Below the pieces are notes generated by a model. That model saw only the letters and a list, made by a program, of their open reading frames with translations, was not told where the DNA came from and searched no databases. Shown in pieces: positions 45,818 to 58,591 of a stretch of 64,000 bases of DNA. Source of the stretch: Hygrophila difformis (Eukaryota > Streptophyta > Magnoliopsida > Lamiales > Acanthaceae); assembly GCA_030278955.1 (NCBI GenBank), contig JAOANR010000010.1, positions 20,676,444 to 20,740,443 on the forward strand, read 5' to 3'. How positions within the stretch are numbered: the first letter of the stretch is position 1; the number at the start of each line of letters is the position of its first letter. The position numbers and the translations under genes are program-made.

Positions 45818-47983
45818 TGTGATGCCCAATAATTATTAATTGGAAATATAGGATTTAATTTATTTTTGGCTGACTTTATTTTAATATATATATGTATATG
45901 TATATATATATAAAGAAAAGGAAATTGGTCTGCAAGACTTGGTGAATGAGTCTCCAATCTAGTAACTGCTACATATTTTCAGGAAAAATCGTTTCCCCAC
46001 TTTTGACCCACTTTCCAAGATTCTCTCACTCGTATTCAGTATCCAGTATTCAGTTGAAACCCCATTGAGCTTATTTTAAATACCCACTCTTCAGTCTGCT
46101 TTCCCTATTCCGTCCAGAGATTGCAAGTGGTGGGTATACTTCTAATTCGTTCCTGTTCTTCCTCATCATTGTGATGATGCTAACTTTCATTTCTCGTTTT
46201 CCTTTCTCGTGGATAATTCTTACAGTTTCTTTGTGAGGGTTTGTGGTACTTCTTCAAGCTTCAATCTTGTCAACCCGTTGCAGATTCGTTCATACCAAAG
46301 ATTTGTAAGTCAATTTCCCTCTTCTTCACTGCCGTTTCCACATCCCTTATTTTCTGAGAATTGGATTATGTGTCATGACTTGAAATTGTGTGGAAATTCT
46401 TGAACCCAGCCTCGGTCATGCGTTCATGTTTGGTGTTTGCTTACTATTGAATCGACAAAACCCCATATTCCTAAAGATCTGTTTCATTGCCCTTCTGTTG
46501 ATTTGCTCTTGTTTATCTTACTATCAAATTCCATTTTTGTATCAGTTTTGTATAAGAATTCGTGTATGTGTCCTATGTCATCCTCTTCTTCAAACTTCAA
46601 TTTTTCCTGGCACCTTGGTTGCATTTGTTTATTTTTCACTTATCTGCAGACCATTTCGTTGAATCTTAGAATTTATCCGGTCATGAATATGTCGTGCTTC
46701 CTCACTCCCTTCTGTTTTACTTATTAAAGTGCCAAATTCCAATTTTTGATTCAGCCATGTATGTGTAATGGAGAATTCTGGGTTCTGTCTCTTTTTCACT
46801 TACGGTCTTCTCGTGCTCAATTTTCTTTATTCCCAGATTTGCTTCAGAGATGCACAAATTCGCCATAGTTATACATACATCTATATGGGTCTGTGTCTAT
46901 TTGTGTAGGTGTACTCTTTTTCCCAGCAACCAAACTTCAATTGATGGATTACACTATTATGTGGGCCAGAAAGTTTTATTTTAATTTTTATTTGCCCTTC
47001 TTCGTGTCATTCTCGGTCAAGTATCGAAGATGGAGACAAATTCTCACAATGTTCCATGTTTGTCTTGATATGTGGGTCAGGGAGCACTAGGATTAATTTC
47101 AATGGTTGCTTTTCATTTTCTGCAATCTATCTAGTTCTTGGCAGTGATGGTTTAATTGAAATTATCATGGAATTGGTTTCTATATTTTGAGAAAATTTCG
47201 GTGATTAATAAAATTTAAGTGTTCGGTCTTTGGCACGGTTTTTGGTAAAATCTATGTCTAATGAAACCAATGCATGATGTATGGCTATTTGAATATTGGA
47301 TATTGGATGAGGGTAATTGTCCCTCCTATGGGTAGAGCCTGCATGTGTCTATAACCCTAGACAGTCGGAGTACTAGTCTAGGACACCGGTGTTAGTAGTT
47401 ATAGAGTCCTCTGCATGGCGAGAGATGATATATGTGATTATTGGATCGGTATGGTGCATTGGATTGGTTTCATTAACATATGTGTTACCTACATTATAAA
47501 TTTTTGGAATTTAAATTCGGTAAATTATCACTGTCGGTATATAATTATTCTTTTGTGTCGTTGAGTCAACCCTAAGTCTCCAGCATGTGTGGGATAGGGG
47601 ATTGACTTACTCAGCATTGCTGATGTTGTTGCTTTCACTCTTTTTCAGGATAGGTGACTGAGATTGACATGGCATTTGCATTGAGATTTTGGGGATTTTC
47701 TCGAAATAAGCTTTTATGTCGTACTATTTCGTTTCGACCCTGCGAGGTCAAATTGGTATTTTAAATAATTACTTACATTTTTACCGTGAACTTTATATTT
47801 ATCAGCATATGTACTAATACGATTTTGAGAAATTATTATCTTATGGCTAGCAACTATGGTTTTAAATGTATTTTAAATTTTAGCCTTAGCATTTTCTATT
47901 TAAGTTAACTTGGTGGTGAGCTTAAATAGAAAATGTGGCGGTAACACCCTTTCTTCCGCTGTTTTAAAATGGGGGGTGTTACA
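45818..47983 (+). repeat. 5' LTR of the chromovirus (2166 bp)
   Basis: It runs from TGTGATGCCC to GGTGTTACA and is matched by 53783-55948. By eye I count about 11 differences, including two compensating 1-bp indels and a changed second base in the right copy (TT for TG). It contains a TATA-like AT run near 45901. Confidence 0.95.
45901..45914 (+). promoter_or_regulatory. LTR TATA-like region of the chromovirus
   Basis: TATATATATATAAAG lies about 90 bp into the LTR, followed by a purine-rich stretch. The right LTR has the same at about 53868-53881. It is positioned like a promoter, though the AT dinucleotide run makes it uncertain. Confidence 0.4.
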
Positions 47984-47986
47984 AAG

Positions 47987-47997
47987 TGGTATCAGAG
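47987..47997 (+). other. Primer binding site, tRNA-Met type
   Basis: TGGTATCAGAG lies three bases after the 5' LTR end. This is the usual initiator tRNA-Met primer site of chromoviruses. Confidence 0.85.
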
Positions 47998-48431
47998 ACA
48001 GGTTATTTTAAATATATTAAATATATATTTTTAATTATTCTTCTAGTATGTTTTAAAAATTATTTACGTTTTTTTTTCTAACAAATATTAAATATTTCCT
48101 CATACTACTAGCATTTTAAAACTGTGTATTTTTACTTTATTTAGTATGCTATCTGACATGATTTATACACATTTGCTAGTACAAAATCTATTTTAACAGT
48201 GGATACTTATAATTTTGTCGAATTTATATAATTAGTACGGTAACGTTGATATAATTTTTAGCATATAGTGCGTAAATGTTTAAATACATAGTAAATTATA
48301 AATATTTGTTGCATTAAATTATAATTTAAACATTTTTAAATTTTGGGGGGTGGGCATTTGCATCCATATTGCACATCTGACTTGTTGATAATTATGGATA
48401 TATAATATGATGTTGGAATTGGATTATTTAG

Positions 48432-48761
48432 ATGGCTGATGGAAATAGTCGGGATAAGGTCATTGATGATCTTTTGGGTATGGTACCACACCTCGTAAAG
48501 AGGTTAGATGAAACTCAAGAAGAGCTGAAACGATCCAATGAGCGGAACCAAAGGCTTCAGCAAAGAAACGAAACCTTAATGGCAACACTCGAGGAACGTG
48601 TGAACAAACGCATAGAGGATGCCCGCAACTTTGTTGCGGAAGCCAAGAAGGATAGGGCCGCTACCAATACCCGGTTGACGGAAATTAAAACGCGCATACT
48701 ACAATGTGTAGCAAATCAAAGTGACTCAACCCCGAGGAGGAGTACGAAGAGGAGTGAATGA
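48432..48761 (+). CDS. Small coiled-coil ORF upstream of gag, unknown function
   Basis: An intact 109-codon frame lies between the PBS and gag of the chromovirus and starts at ATG 48432. No known domain is recognised. The protein is charged and predicted helical: hydrophobic heptads at about residues 10-95 (VIDDLLGMVPHLVKRLDETQ, EELKRSNERNQRLQQRNETL, RIEDARNFVAEAKKDRAATN) suggest a long coiled coil, and the tail is basic (TPRRSTKRSE). It ends 230 bp before gag and is in a different frame from it. It might be an accessory protein or a former gag N-terminus. Preservation beside a damaged pol is notable, but the element is young, so intactness alone is weak evidence of function. Confidence 0.55.
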   Translation: MADGNSRDKVIDDLLGMVPHLVKRLDETQEELKRSNERNQRLQQRNETLMATLEERVNKRIEDARNFVAEAKKDRAATNTRLTEIKTRILQCVANQSDSTPRRSTKRSE

Positions 48762-48991
48762 TCACTTCTACTATTATAATTCAGTTTCATACTTATGATT
48801 AATTCTATGTTGCTTTTGGCTTATTTATTTTGATATTGACTGCTAGTTATTGCTTGGTATTGTTTTTGGCCATTTTTGGTGGACTACTTGTTTTTTTTTT
48901 TATTATCTTATGTCTATGTTCCTTTTTATATCTGCTACATTCTCTCAAATACTCAAACAAGAACTTATGTATTGTGTGCGTGTGAAGCAGA

Positions 48992-50335
48992 ATGGCCAAC
49001 AATCAGGCAGATGACCACGAAGTTGACCCAGTTGGAGATCAACCTAATCCTTTCAATGCACCTCTTCCAAACAATGATAGGGAACGATTAAGGGTTCTTG
49101 AACAAATGGTGGTTATGCTGAGTGCCGACCTTCATAGGCAAAGGGGTGATACACAAGCTGCTCCTGTCATACCACCAACACCGGCGCCAATTGACTACCT
49201 CGATGTGGTTCTCAAACATCGGCCCCCAACTTATGAAGGACAGGAAGACCCTGAAAAGCTGGAAGAATGGATTGATACACTGGATAAGCTACTCACAGCA
49301 ATAAAGTGTCCGGATGACCAAAGGGTGGAGGTAGCAACCTACTTCCTAAGAAAAACAGCTGATAAGTGGTGGAGACTACACATCCAAGATCAACTGGAAG
49401 GGTATGGATGGGATGAGTTCAAGGAGGCCTTAAGGAAGAGATTCTATCCGATGAGCGTTAAAAATGCAAAATATGAGGAGTTCATAACGTTGCGACAAGG
49501 AAAGATGAGTGTGCATGAATACTACGTGCAGTTCACTGAGCTACTGAATTTTGCTCCAGCTTTGGTGCCAACTGATCATGACAAGGCACAAAAGTTTGAG
49601 TTGGGTCTGAACTTGGCAATTCGAGAAGGATTGGGAGGTAAACAATTCTCAAGTCTCCAGAAGATCTATGATCGGGCATGTGCAGTTGCTCGAGTCCAAG
49701 AGCATAAAAGGAAACTGAATGAGAGGCAGACTCAAGAGAAAAGAGGAAGGATTGAGATTGGAAGGAATGATAACAACCCTCCAAGGCAAGAACGTGACAA
49801 CAGAGGTGGAGGACAAAGAAGGGAAGAAAGGGGAAGAATCTTGACCCCTTGTTCGAGGTGCAATCGGCGACATTTGGTGAAAGAATGCCCCAGCCCAACA
49901 GCATGTAACCGATGCGGCAAAGAGGGACACTTTGCTAAGGAGTGCCACACTCGCATTGATAGGATCACGATACGAGAGGATCTGAACAGAGGTCCGAGAC
50001 AGCAACAACAGCAATACCAGCAAGGACAGAATAATCAGTATCGGAGGAATGGAAATGAGAATTGGGATGGAAATAGGAACTGGAACGGAAACCGCAATGG
50101 AAATAATCAGCGTCCATATCAGCAGCAACAAGGAAATGGAAATCGGGGTGGTAATGATCAGAACCGTGGAGGAAACCGATTCGAGCAGCAGGGACGCCTC
50201 AATGTGATTAATCAGGCGGATTTACCGGAGCAACAAGACAATGTCTTGCAAGGTACATTTTTAATACTTGGTGTACCTGTTCATATATTATTTTTCTGGT
50301 GCAAGCTGTTCGTTTATGGCATCTCGAGTAGTTAA
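48992..50335 (+). CDS. Chromovirus Gag with zinc knuckle
   Basis: The frame starts at ATG 48992 ([13 protein letters not shown]). The Retrotrans_gag capsid domain is at about residues 75-215 ([76 protein letters not shown]). A basic linker follows, then two Cys/His boxes: CSRC...HLVKEC (287-299, CX2CX3HX4C) and [14 protein letters not shown] (305-318, canonical CX2CX4HX4C). The Gln/Asn/Gly-rich tail runs into the protease start. In this lineage gag and pol are normally one frame. Here the frame ends at 50335 because of an indel at the protease active site near 50290-50300, so the last 15 or so residues are wrong-frame. Confidence 0.9.
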   Translation: MANNQADDHEVDPVGDQPNPFNAPLPNNDRERLRVLEQMVVMLSADLHRQRGDTQAAPVIPPTPAPIDYLDVVLKHRPPTYEGQEDPEKLEEWIDTLDKLLTAIKCPDDQRVEVATYFLRKTADKWWRLHIQDQLEGYGWDEFKEALRKRFYPMSVKNAKYEEFITLRQGKMSVHEYYVQFTELLNFAPALVPTDHDKAQKFELGLNLAIREGLGGKQFSSLQKIYDRACAVARVQEHKRKLNERQTQEKRGRIEIGRNDNNPPRQERDNRGGGQRREERGRILTPCSRCNRRHLVKECPSPTACNRCGKEGHFAKECHTRIDRITIREDLNRGPRQQQQQYQQGQNNQYRRNGNENWDGNRNWNGNRNGNNQRPYQQQQGNGNRGGNDQNRGGNRFEQQGRLNVINQADLPEQQDNVLQGTFLILGVPVHILFFWCKLFVYGISSS

Positions 50336-53300
50336 GAGTCTACAACTTCCACCACCTAAGTCTATCACACTAGGGATTTCTCTACCATCAGGGGACGTAA
50401 TTCCCTGTAAGAAAAGATATACTGATGTCCCTATCACCATAGAAGGAGTAGTCTTTCCGGCATCAGTGGCAGAATTTGATCTGAGGGATTTCGACATTAT
50501 CCTTGGGATGGATTGGCTAACACAATTCAAGGCAAGGATCGACTGTCAGAAGCAGAAGGTGGTCCTACGAGGACCAAAGGGAGAGAAGGTGGCATACTAT
50601 GTGAACCCGCGTAAGCCGACTACCAAGTGGGTGACAGCTCCACAATTGGGAACGATGCTACGTAAAGGATACCCACTGTTTATGTGTCATGTGCACAACA
50701 TGCAAGCTAAGGAAGAAGGATTGGAGTCGATACCAGTGATCAAGAAATACCCGGACATCTTTCCTGAAGAGATACCAGGGATGCCACCTGTTCGAGATGT
50801 AGACTTCACAATTGATGTGGTGCCTGGAACAGAGCCAATCTCAAAAGCTCCATATCGATTAGCTCCGGCTGAGATGAAAGAATTGAAAGATCAATTAGAA
50901 GAGTTGCTGAGTAAAGGATATATTCGACCGAGCACTTCACCGTGGGGAGCTCCAGTGCTCTTTGTCAGAAAGAAGGATGGAGGGATGAGGGTATGCATTG
51001 ATTATCGGGGACTGAACCAAGTAACAATTAAAAACAAGTATCCCCTCCCACGGATCGACGACCTGTTCGACCAGTTAAAGGGTGCAAGAGTCTTTTCAAA
51101 AATTGACCTGCGATCAGGGTATCACCAGTTGCGAGTGGCAGAGAGAGATATACCTAAGACAACATTTCGTACAAGGTACGACCACTATGAATTTACGGTG
51201 ATGTCATTCGGATTGAAGAATGCACCAGCAGCCTTTATGGGACTGATGAACAATGTCTTTCGGGAACTGTTGGACCAATGCGTAGTCGTCTTCATTGATG
51301 ATATCTTGATATACTCAAGGAATGCAGAGGAGCATGCGCAGCACTTACACCAAGTGTTGGAATTGTTGAGGAAGCACCAACTCTATGCTAAACTGTCGAA
51401 ATGCGAGTTTTGGCTAGATAAAGTGGCATTCTTAGGTCACATTGTTTCAGCTGAAGGAGTATCAGTGGATCCGACAAAGGTAGCAGCAGTCGCTGAATGG
51501 CCTGTACCAAAGAGCCAAACGGAGATTCGAAGTTTTCTGGGTTTGGCAGGATACTATCGAAGGTTTATTAAGGACTTCTCCAAAATTTCTCGACCTTTGA
51601 ATCAAATGCTGAAAAAAGGGTTGAGGTATCAATGGACGGAGCAGTGTGGACAAGCCTTTGAAGAGCTAAAGAAGTTGCTCACATCAGCACCTGTTCTCAC
51701 TTTGCCAAACGACAAAGAAGACTTTGAGATATACAGCGATGCATCAAAATTTGGACTTGGTTGTGTTCTGATGCAACAACGGAAGGTCATAGCTTATGCC
51801 TCGCGACAATTGAGGCCACATGAGGAAAATTATCCTACACACGACTTGGAACTAGCTGCTGTGGTGTTCGCTTTAAAGATCTGGCGGCACTACCTATATG
51901 GGCGAACATGTAGGATATTTACTGATCATAAGAGCTTGAAATACATCTTCACACAAGAAGAGTTGAATATGAGGCAAAGACGGTGGCTCGAGCTCATTAA
52001 AGACTATGACCTAGACATTGCTTACCATGAAGGGAAGGCAAATGTGGTGGCTGATGCACTAAGTCGTAAGACGAAACATTTGACAAGCACAAGAATATTG
52101 CCTTCAGAGCTCTATATGGATTTGGTTCGATTGGATATTGAGCTTGTTCATCAAGGAACAGTGTCAGCGTTATTGAATAACTTAACCATCAAACCAACAC
52201 TATTCGATGAGATCCGCGAAGCTCAACCTGGTGATGTGAAACTTGAAAGAATCAAGGAGAAGATAGCACAAGGCAAGGCTGATGAGTTCAAAATTCACGA
52301 AGATGGCACTATTCGTTACCAAGGACGATGGTGCGTACCGCAAAAGTGTGTGGAGTTGAAACAAAGGATCATGGAGGAAGGGCACAACACACCATATTCA
52401 GTGCACCCAGGAGAAGGCAAATTATACAAAGATCTGAAAGAAGTGTTCTGGTGGCCAAGAATGAAGCAAGAAGTAAGCGAGTTCGTATCAAAGTGCTTGA
52501 CATGTTAGAAAGTAAAAGCTGAGCGTAAGAAGCCGTTGGGCTTTATGCAACCATTGGAGATTCCATCATGGAAATGGGAGAGCATCTCTATGGATTTCAT
52601 ATCCGGACTACCGAAGACATTGAGGGGTATGAACAAAATATGGGTAATTGTTGACCGACTCACTAAAGCTGCTATTTTTATACCCATGAAGGACACATGG
52701 ACCATGGATCAACTAGCGAAGGCATATGTTGATAATGTGGTGAGAAGGCATGGAATACCTCAAGACATTGTGTCTGATCGAGATAGCCGATTTGTCTCTA
52801 ATTTCTGGATGAAGTTACAAGAAGCTTTTGGAACTAAGTTGAAGATGAGCACTGCATTCCATCCCATGACAGACGGTCAAACTGAAAGGACAATACAAAC
52901 ACTGGAGGACATGTTACGGGCATGCGTCCTAGAATTCAAAGGTAGTTGGGAAGATCGATTGCCTCTAATCGAGTTTTCCTATAATAATAGCTACCACTCA
53001 AGTATTGGAATGGCACCATTTGAAGCATTATATGGACAGAGGTGTCGAAGCCCACTATGTTGGAGAGATAATACAAAGACAGTGGTCGTGGGACCACAAC
53101 TTATTGATGACTCAGTCGAAGCAATTAAGGTCATTCAGCAAAAGATGAAAGCAGCTCAAGATCGACAAAAGAGCTATGCCGATCAACGACGCCAAACGGG
53201 TGAATTTGCGGCTGGTGATAAGGTCCTCTTAAAAATATCGCCGATGCGAGGAGTGATGCGCTTTGGAAAGCGTGGGAAGTTAAGCCCACGATATATTGGC

Positions 53301-53657
53301 CCTTACGAGATTGTCGAGCGAGTAGGAAATCTTGCCTACCGACTTGCCTTACCGGTGGAGCTTGCACGAGTACATAATGTTTTTCATGTATCTCAATTGA
53401 AGAAATATCATCATGACCCCTCTCATATTCTCCAACCGGAAGTCATTGAGTTGGACGAAGACTTGACATACGAGGTACGTCCGGTGCGCATCCTGGATAC
53501 AAAAGAGAGAGCAACAAGGAATCGAACAATCCGCATGGTTAAAGTCCTATGGTCAAACCACGACTATGAAGAAGCTACATGGGAGATGGAAGAAGATGTA
53601 AAGGAAAAATACCCAGAATTATTCATCGAAGCTAGCGAACAAGTTATGCGGACATAA
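50296..53657 (+). pseudogene. Chromovirus pol: protease, RT, RNase H, integrase, chromodomain
   Basis: The order is: aspartic protease ([23 protein letters not shown] near 50490), RT ([39 protein letters not shown] near 51290), RNase H ([18 protein letters not shown] near 51725; [20 protein letters not shown]), integrase zinc finger (to SKCLTC at 52505), core ([43 protein letters not shown]) and a C-terminal chromodomain (about 53470-53625; [16 protein letters not shown]). There are two defects. An indel equivalent to a 2-base loss at about 50290-50300 removes the catalytic Asp codon before SGAS and shifts the frame from gag. A TAG at 52506-52508 follows the integrase zinc finger. The rest is open. 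Confidence 0.93.
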
Positions 53658-53769
53658 CTATTTATCCAAGGTGGGGAGGACGTGACGACTTGACAATATA
53701 AGGTTAGTATTCAACGACTAATTTTGGAAACGACATATTCTAACAAACTTCGAGGACGAAGTTTTTGTT

Positions 53770-53782
53770 AAGGTGGGTAGAT
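53770..53782 (+). other. Polypurine tract of the chromovirus
   Basis: AAGGTGGGTAGAT lies directly before the right LTR, the expected position of the plus-strand primer. Confidence 0.75.
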
Positions 53783-55948
53783 TTTGATGCCCAATAATTA
53801 TTAATTGGAAAATATAGGATTTAATTTATTTTTGGCTGACTTTATTTTAATATATATATTTATATGTATATATATATAAAGAAAAGGAAATTGGTCCGCA
53901 AGACTTGGTGAATGAGTCTCCAATCTAGTAACTGCTACATATTTTCAGGAAAAATCGTTTCCCCACTTTTGACCCACTTTCCAAGATTCTCTCACTCGTA
54001 TTCAGTATCCAGTATTCAGTTGAAACCCCATTGAGCTTATTTTAAATACCCACTCTTCAGTCTGCTTTCCCTATTCCGTCCAGAGATTGCAAGTGGTGGG
54101 TATACTTCTAATTCGTTCCTGTTCTTCCTCATCATTGTGATGATGCTAACTTTCATTTCTCGTTTTCCTTTCTCGTGGATAATTCTTACAGTTTTTTTGT
54201 GAGGGTTTGTGGTACTTCTTCAAGCTTCAATCTTGTCAACCCATTGCAGATTCGTTCATACCAAAGATTTGTAAGTCAATTTCCCTCTTCTTCACTGCCG
54301 TTTCCACATCCCTTATTTTCTGAGAATTGGATTATGTGTCATGACTTGAAATTGTGTGGAAATTCTTGAACCCAGCCTCGGTCGTGCGTTCATGTTTGGT
54401 GTTTGCTTACTATTGAATCGACAAAACCCCATATTCCTAAAGATCTGTTTCATTGCCCTTCTGTTGATTTGCTCTTGTTTATCTTACTATCAAATTCCAT
54501 TTTTGTATCAGTTTTGTATAAGAATTCGTGTATGTGTCCTATGTCATCCTCTTCTTCAAACTTCAATTTTTCCTGGCACCTTGGTTGCATTTGTTTATTT
54601 TTCACTTATCTGCAGACCATTTCGTTGAATCTTAGAATTTATCCGGTCATGAATATGTCGTGCTTCCTCACTCCCTTCTGTTTTACTTATTAAAGTGCCA
54701 AATTCCAATTTTTGATTCAGCCATGTATGTGTAATGGAGAATTCTGGGTTCTGTCTCTTTTTCACTTACGGTCTTCTCGTGCTCAATTTTCTTTATTCCC
54801 AGATTTGCTTCAGAGATGCACAAATTCGCCATAGTTATACATACATCTATATGGGTCTGTGTCTATTTGTGTAGGTGTACTCTTTTTCCCAGCAACCAAA
54901 CTTCAATTGATGGATTACACTATTATGTGGGCCAGAAAGTTTTATTTTAATTTTTATTTTCCCTTCTTCGTGTCATTCTCGGTCAAGTATCGAAGATGGA
55001 GACAAATTCTCACAATGTTCCATGTTTGTCTTGATATGTGGGTTAGGGAGCACTAGGATTAATTTCAATGGTTGCTTTTCATTTTCTGCAATCTATCTAG
55101 TTCTTGGCAGTGATGGTTTAATTGAAATTATCATGGAATTGGTTTCTATATTTTGAGAAAATTTCGGTGATTAATAAAATTTAAGTGTTCGGTCTTTGGC
55201 ACGGTTTTTGGTAAAATCTATGTCTAATGAAACCAATGCATGATGTATGGCTATTTGAATATTGGATATTGGATGAGGGTAATTGTCCCTCCTATGGGTA
55301 GAGCCTGCATGTGTCTATAACCCTAGACAGTCGGAGTACTAGTCTAGGACACCGGTGTTAGTAGTTATAGAGTCCTCTGCATGGCGAGAGATGATATATG
55401 TGATTATTGGATCGGTATGGTGCATTGGATTGGTTTCATTAACATATGTGTTACCTACATTATAAATTTTTGGAATTTAAATTCGGTAAATTATCACTGT
55501 CGGTATATAATTATTCTTTTGTGTCGTTGAGTCAACCCTAAGTCTCCAGCATGTGTGGGATAGGGGATTGACTTACTCAGCATTGCTGATGTTGTTGCTT
55601 TCACTCTTTTCAGGATAGGTGACTGAGATTGACATGGCATTTGCATTGGGATTTTGGGGATTTTCTCGAAATAAGCTTTTATGTCGTACTATTTCGTTTC
55701 GACCCTGCGAGGTCAAATTGGTATTTTAAATAATTACTTACATTTTTACCGTGAACTTTATATTTATCAGCATATGTACTAATACGATTTTGAGAAATTA
55801 TTATCTTATGGCTAGCAACTATGGTTTTAAATGTATTTTAAATTTTAGCCTTAGCATTTTCTATTTAAGTTAACTTGGTGGTGAGCTTAAATAGAAAATG
55901 TGGCGGTAACACCCTTTCTTCCGCTGTTTTAAAATGGGGGGTGTTACA
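53783..55948 (+). repeat. 3' LTR of the chromovirus (2166 bp)
   Basis: It has the same length as the left LTR and is nearly identical. Its first two bases read TT instead of TG by alignment with the left copy. It ends GTGTTACA next to the CTCAG duplication. Confidence 0.95.
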
Positions 55949-57076
55949 CTCAGGTCCGGATTTTATAAAGCGATTTTTGTTGGAAGTCCATTACGCAATA
56001 TCTGTTTAAGATCTAGACTTCTATTGTCCAAGGGAAGGATCCCAAAATAATATAGACCACATTATCTACATAATATTATCATGCATAAGGATATAGGGAA
56101 GTGTAAAATTAATTGACCCAAAATATAAATGCGGGTCTAGACAGAAGGTGAAACACAGACATGAAGTAGTCAAGGGACCAAAGTAATGGCAGAATAATCA
56201 GGTGGACTGTAAACATCTACTGTCCAATTTCCCAATTACTCGGATGGAGCGAATTTAGACAGCTTAGACCCTATAATGGTGGTGTCAACACCAGTTGGGC
56301 CTCCACTGTCTGTGAATTCGGATAAAAACCTACATGCTTCCCTTTTATAATGATCATCAGTTGGCATTGACTGATGCCAACTGACTCCCAGTACGGATTG
56401 GAATTTGGGTTTGGAAATTAAGATAATAAAAATAAAACTGTATCTGGATGGGAGTCAGCCGAGCAGCTATTATAACCCCGGATGGATAAACCGCCAAGGC
56501 TTCCACTGACAGTCATCCAGACCATGCAAAATAACACTTAGTAATTAATACTCAGATTACGAGCTAGTTATCCATGAGGGAATACCCACCAACATTAATC
56601 TGATGTATTATTTACTAATTGTTACACACAACACGCAAAGACAAAATCAAAAAGAAAAAGAAATAGAAGGAGATTCCTTGTATGAGAGACATTGGTTTCT
56701 CATGCAAGGTTGTGGATTGGGTCCACAATTGATGATCTTAAATAATCCTTCCTACCATAATTAATTACAGTCCGGATTATCTGCTTAAGCCATCGAGATT
56801 TTGTTTATACAAGAGTGTTTTAATGGCAATTGAACAAAGGTCCTTTAATCATGATGATTGTTGATGTTTGATTATTACTAATCTCAATCCTTAATCATTA
56901 ATGAGTCAAGGGTTCAATTAATTAAGTGATGCAAATGGAGAATCAAAATTTGGGCAGCATAACACCCTATATTGCAATTCCAGAATTTTACACCTTAACC
57001 CGTGGGGTTATGATGTGAGTGTCGCAATATAATATAGAAAGAGAATGGAGATTGTTTAAGATTAAAATAGAGAGAA

Positions 57077-57626
57077 GTGAATCTTTGTCGCGATACCATA
57101 AGTTTTGTCGCGGTCCGAGGTCTGCGACATGGGTATCCCGACAAGTTTTTAGAATTTTTGGCAGCATAACGCCTCTTTGTCGCTATGCAAGGTTTTGTCG
57201 CGGAACGTGGTTCCGCGACAAGAGTGTTTCGCGACAAAGTGTTTTCGGAAAATTCCTAAGGCATTTGAACCTTTGTCGCTATGCATGGAAAATTTTGTCG
57301 CGGAACGTGGCTCCGCGACAAGGTGTTCCGCGACAAAGTGTTCAAAGATTAAGGAACATGGCATAATTTTTCTGTCTCAGAATGAGATTTTATCGCGGAA
57401 CGTGGTTCCGCGACAAGATGATTCCGCGACAAAAAGCCATGCAGACAAAATGCAAGAGTTTGGCTCCTTTGTCGCTATGCATGGAAGGTTTTGTCGCGGA
57501 ACGTGGCTCCGCGACAAGGTATTCCGCGACAAAGGGTTTTAAATTATGGAGACAAGTGTCTTGAAACACCTTGGTCGCGGAACAACCATTTTGTCGCGGA
57601 ACGTGGTTCCGCGCCAAAAGGCGGTT
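57077..57626. repeat. GTCGCGGAAC inverted-repeat array, LTR interior copy (5' LTR)
   Basis: Counterpart of 31786-32335. Differences seen by eye include one TGTCGCGG changed to TATCGCGG (near 57392), and a GTCGCGG here (near 57493) where the other LTR has GTCGCGC. Confidence 0.9.
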
Positions 57627-58267
57627 GGCGCCCGAGGTGGTTCAGGACAAAAGTAAGAAAAAGCAGAAATGAACAGTGGCATGCAAACAGCGTGATCTCA
57701 CCCTATTTCAGATTAAAAAGCTATTCTAAGCTAAAAATAAGCAAGAAACATTCAAAATGAGGAAGAACATGCTTAAACAAAAATAAACAAAACTGGGCAG
57801 AATATTAAAATAAAGCAAGAGTCCTAATCTAAGGTTTGATCACACATACACACAACATTATCCATAAAATGCTTAACAGTAAACATAAAAAGGCATAATG
57901 GGGGTCAAATGACCCCAAAACGAAAAAGAAAGCATAAATCCATGGGGTGTGAGACCCATTTCATGATTTGGGACACAAATGATGAATGTTTTCCCATATT
58001 ATTGAAGGGGTTTTGTTAATACCCATGATTTGGGTATTACAAACCCTAAAAATAAGAGTTTAGAAACCAAAACATGGTGTAAAGTGGCTATCTAAGTAAC
58101 TGTGAACAGTAAAAGCACTAAACTAAACTAAACTAAGAACAAAAATTAAATAATACATGAAAATAAACCTAGACTACTCTACCTAAGGAAGAACTCCTAA
58201 GCTTGCCTTCAAGAGAGCTCAACCAAATTCCAATTTTTCCAACCCTTAGCTTATGGGAGACACCTCA

Positions 58268-58276
58268 TATTTATAG
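58268..58276 (-). promoter_or_regulatory. LTR TATA box (5' LTR, element promoter)
   Basis: On the minus strand CTATAAATATGAGG lies about 620 bp inside the LTR. As the 5' LTR copy it should direct transcription of the element leftward. The array at 58348-58591 lies just upstream of it. Confidence 0.6.
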
Positions 58277-58347
58277 AAGTGTAACCCTAAGCCCATGGGC
58301 CTTGATTCTAGCCCATTGTGTCTTAAGACATCACACACATCACAGCT

Positions 58348-58591
58348 TTGTCTCGGAGCATCAAGTTGGTCGCGGAACACACTGCATGTGGCAAGGCTTC
58401 TCGACTGGGTCTTGTGTCTCTAATTGGGTGTCTTGGTCGCGGAGCATGCCTTTGTCGCGGAGCATGCCATCGCGACAAGGGCCATCGCGACAAAGGTCAT
58501 GGCTGGTCTCCTCTTCATCTGAGCTGCTTGGTCGCGGAACCCTCCTTTGTCGCGGAACACTGCATCGCGCCAAGGGGCTTCCGCGACAAAG
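58348..58591. repeat. GTCGCGGAAC inverted-repeat array upstream of the LTR TATA (5' LTR)
   Basis: Counterpart of 33057-33300, with no difference seen by eye. Confidence 0.9.

Larger units (their letters stand above)
45818..55948 (+). mobile_element. Chromovirus (Ty3/gypsy, Tekay/Del-like), 10.1 kb, nested in an LTR
   Basis: A complete element flanked by CTCAG (45813-45817 and 55949-55953), with ends TGTGATG...GTGTTACA. It has LTRs of 2166 bp, a tRNA-Met-type PBS, a small upstream ORF, gag with zinc knuckle, protease, RT, RNase H, integrase and a C-terminal chromodomain. The PPT lies directly before the right LTR. Long LTRs and the chromodomain fit the Tekay/Del lineage. Frame damage (see the protease and integrase entries) means it cannot now encode an intact polyprotein. 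It is oriented opposite to its host element. Confidence 0.95.

Noticed and set aside
46209..47090. Open frames repeated at 54175-55056
   Set aside because: They are simply the two LTR copies of the chromovirus. The frames are short, overlapping and without domains.
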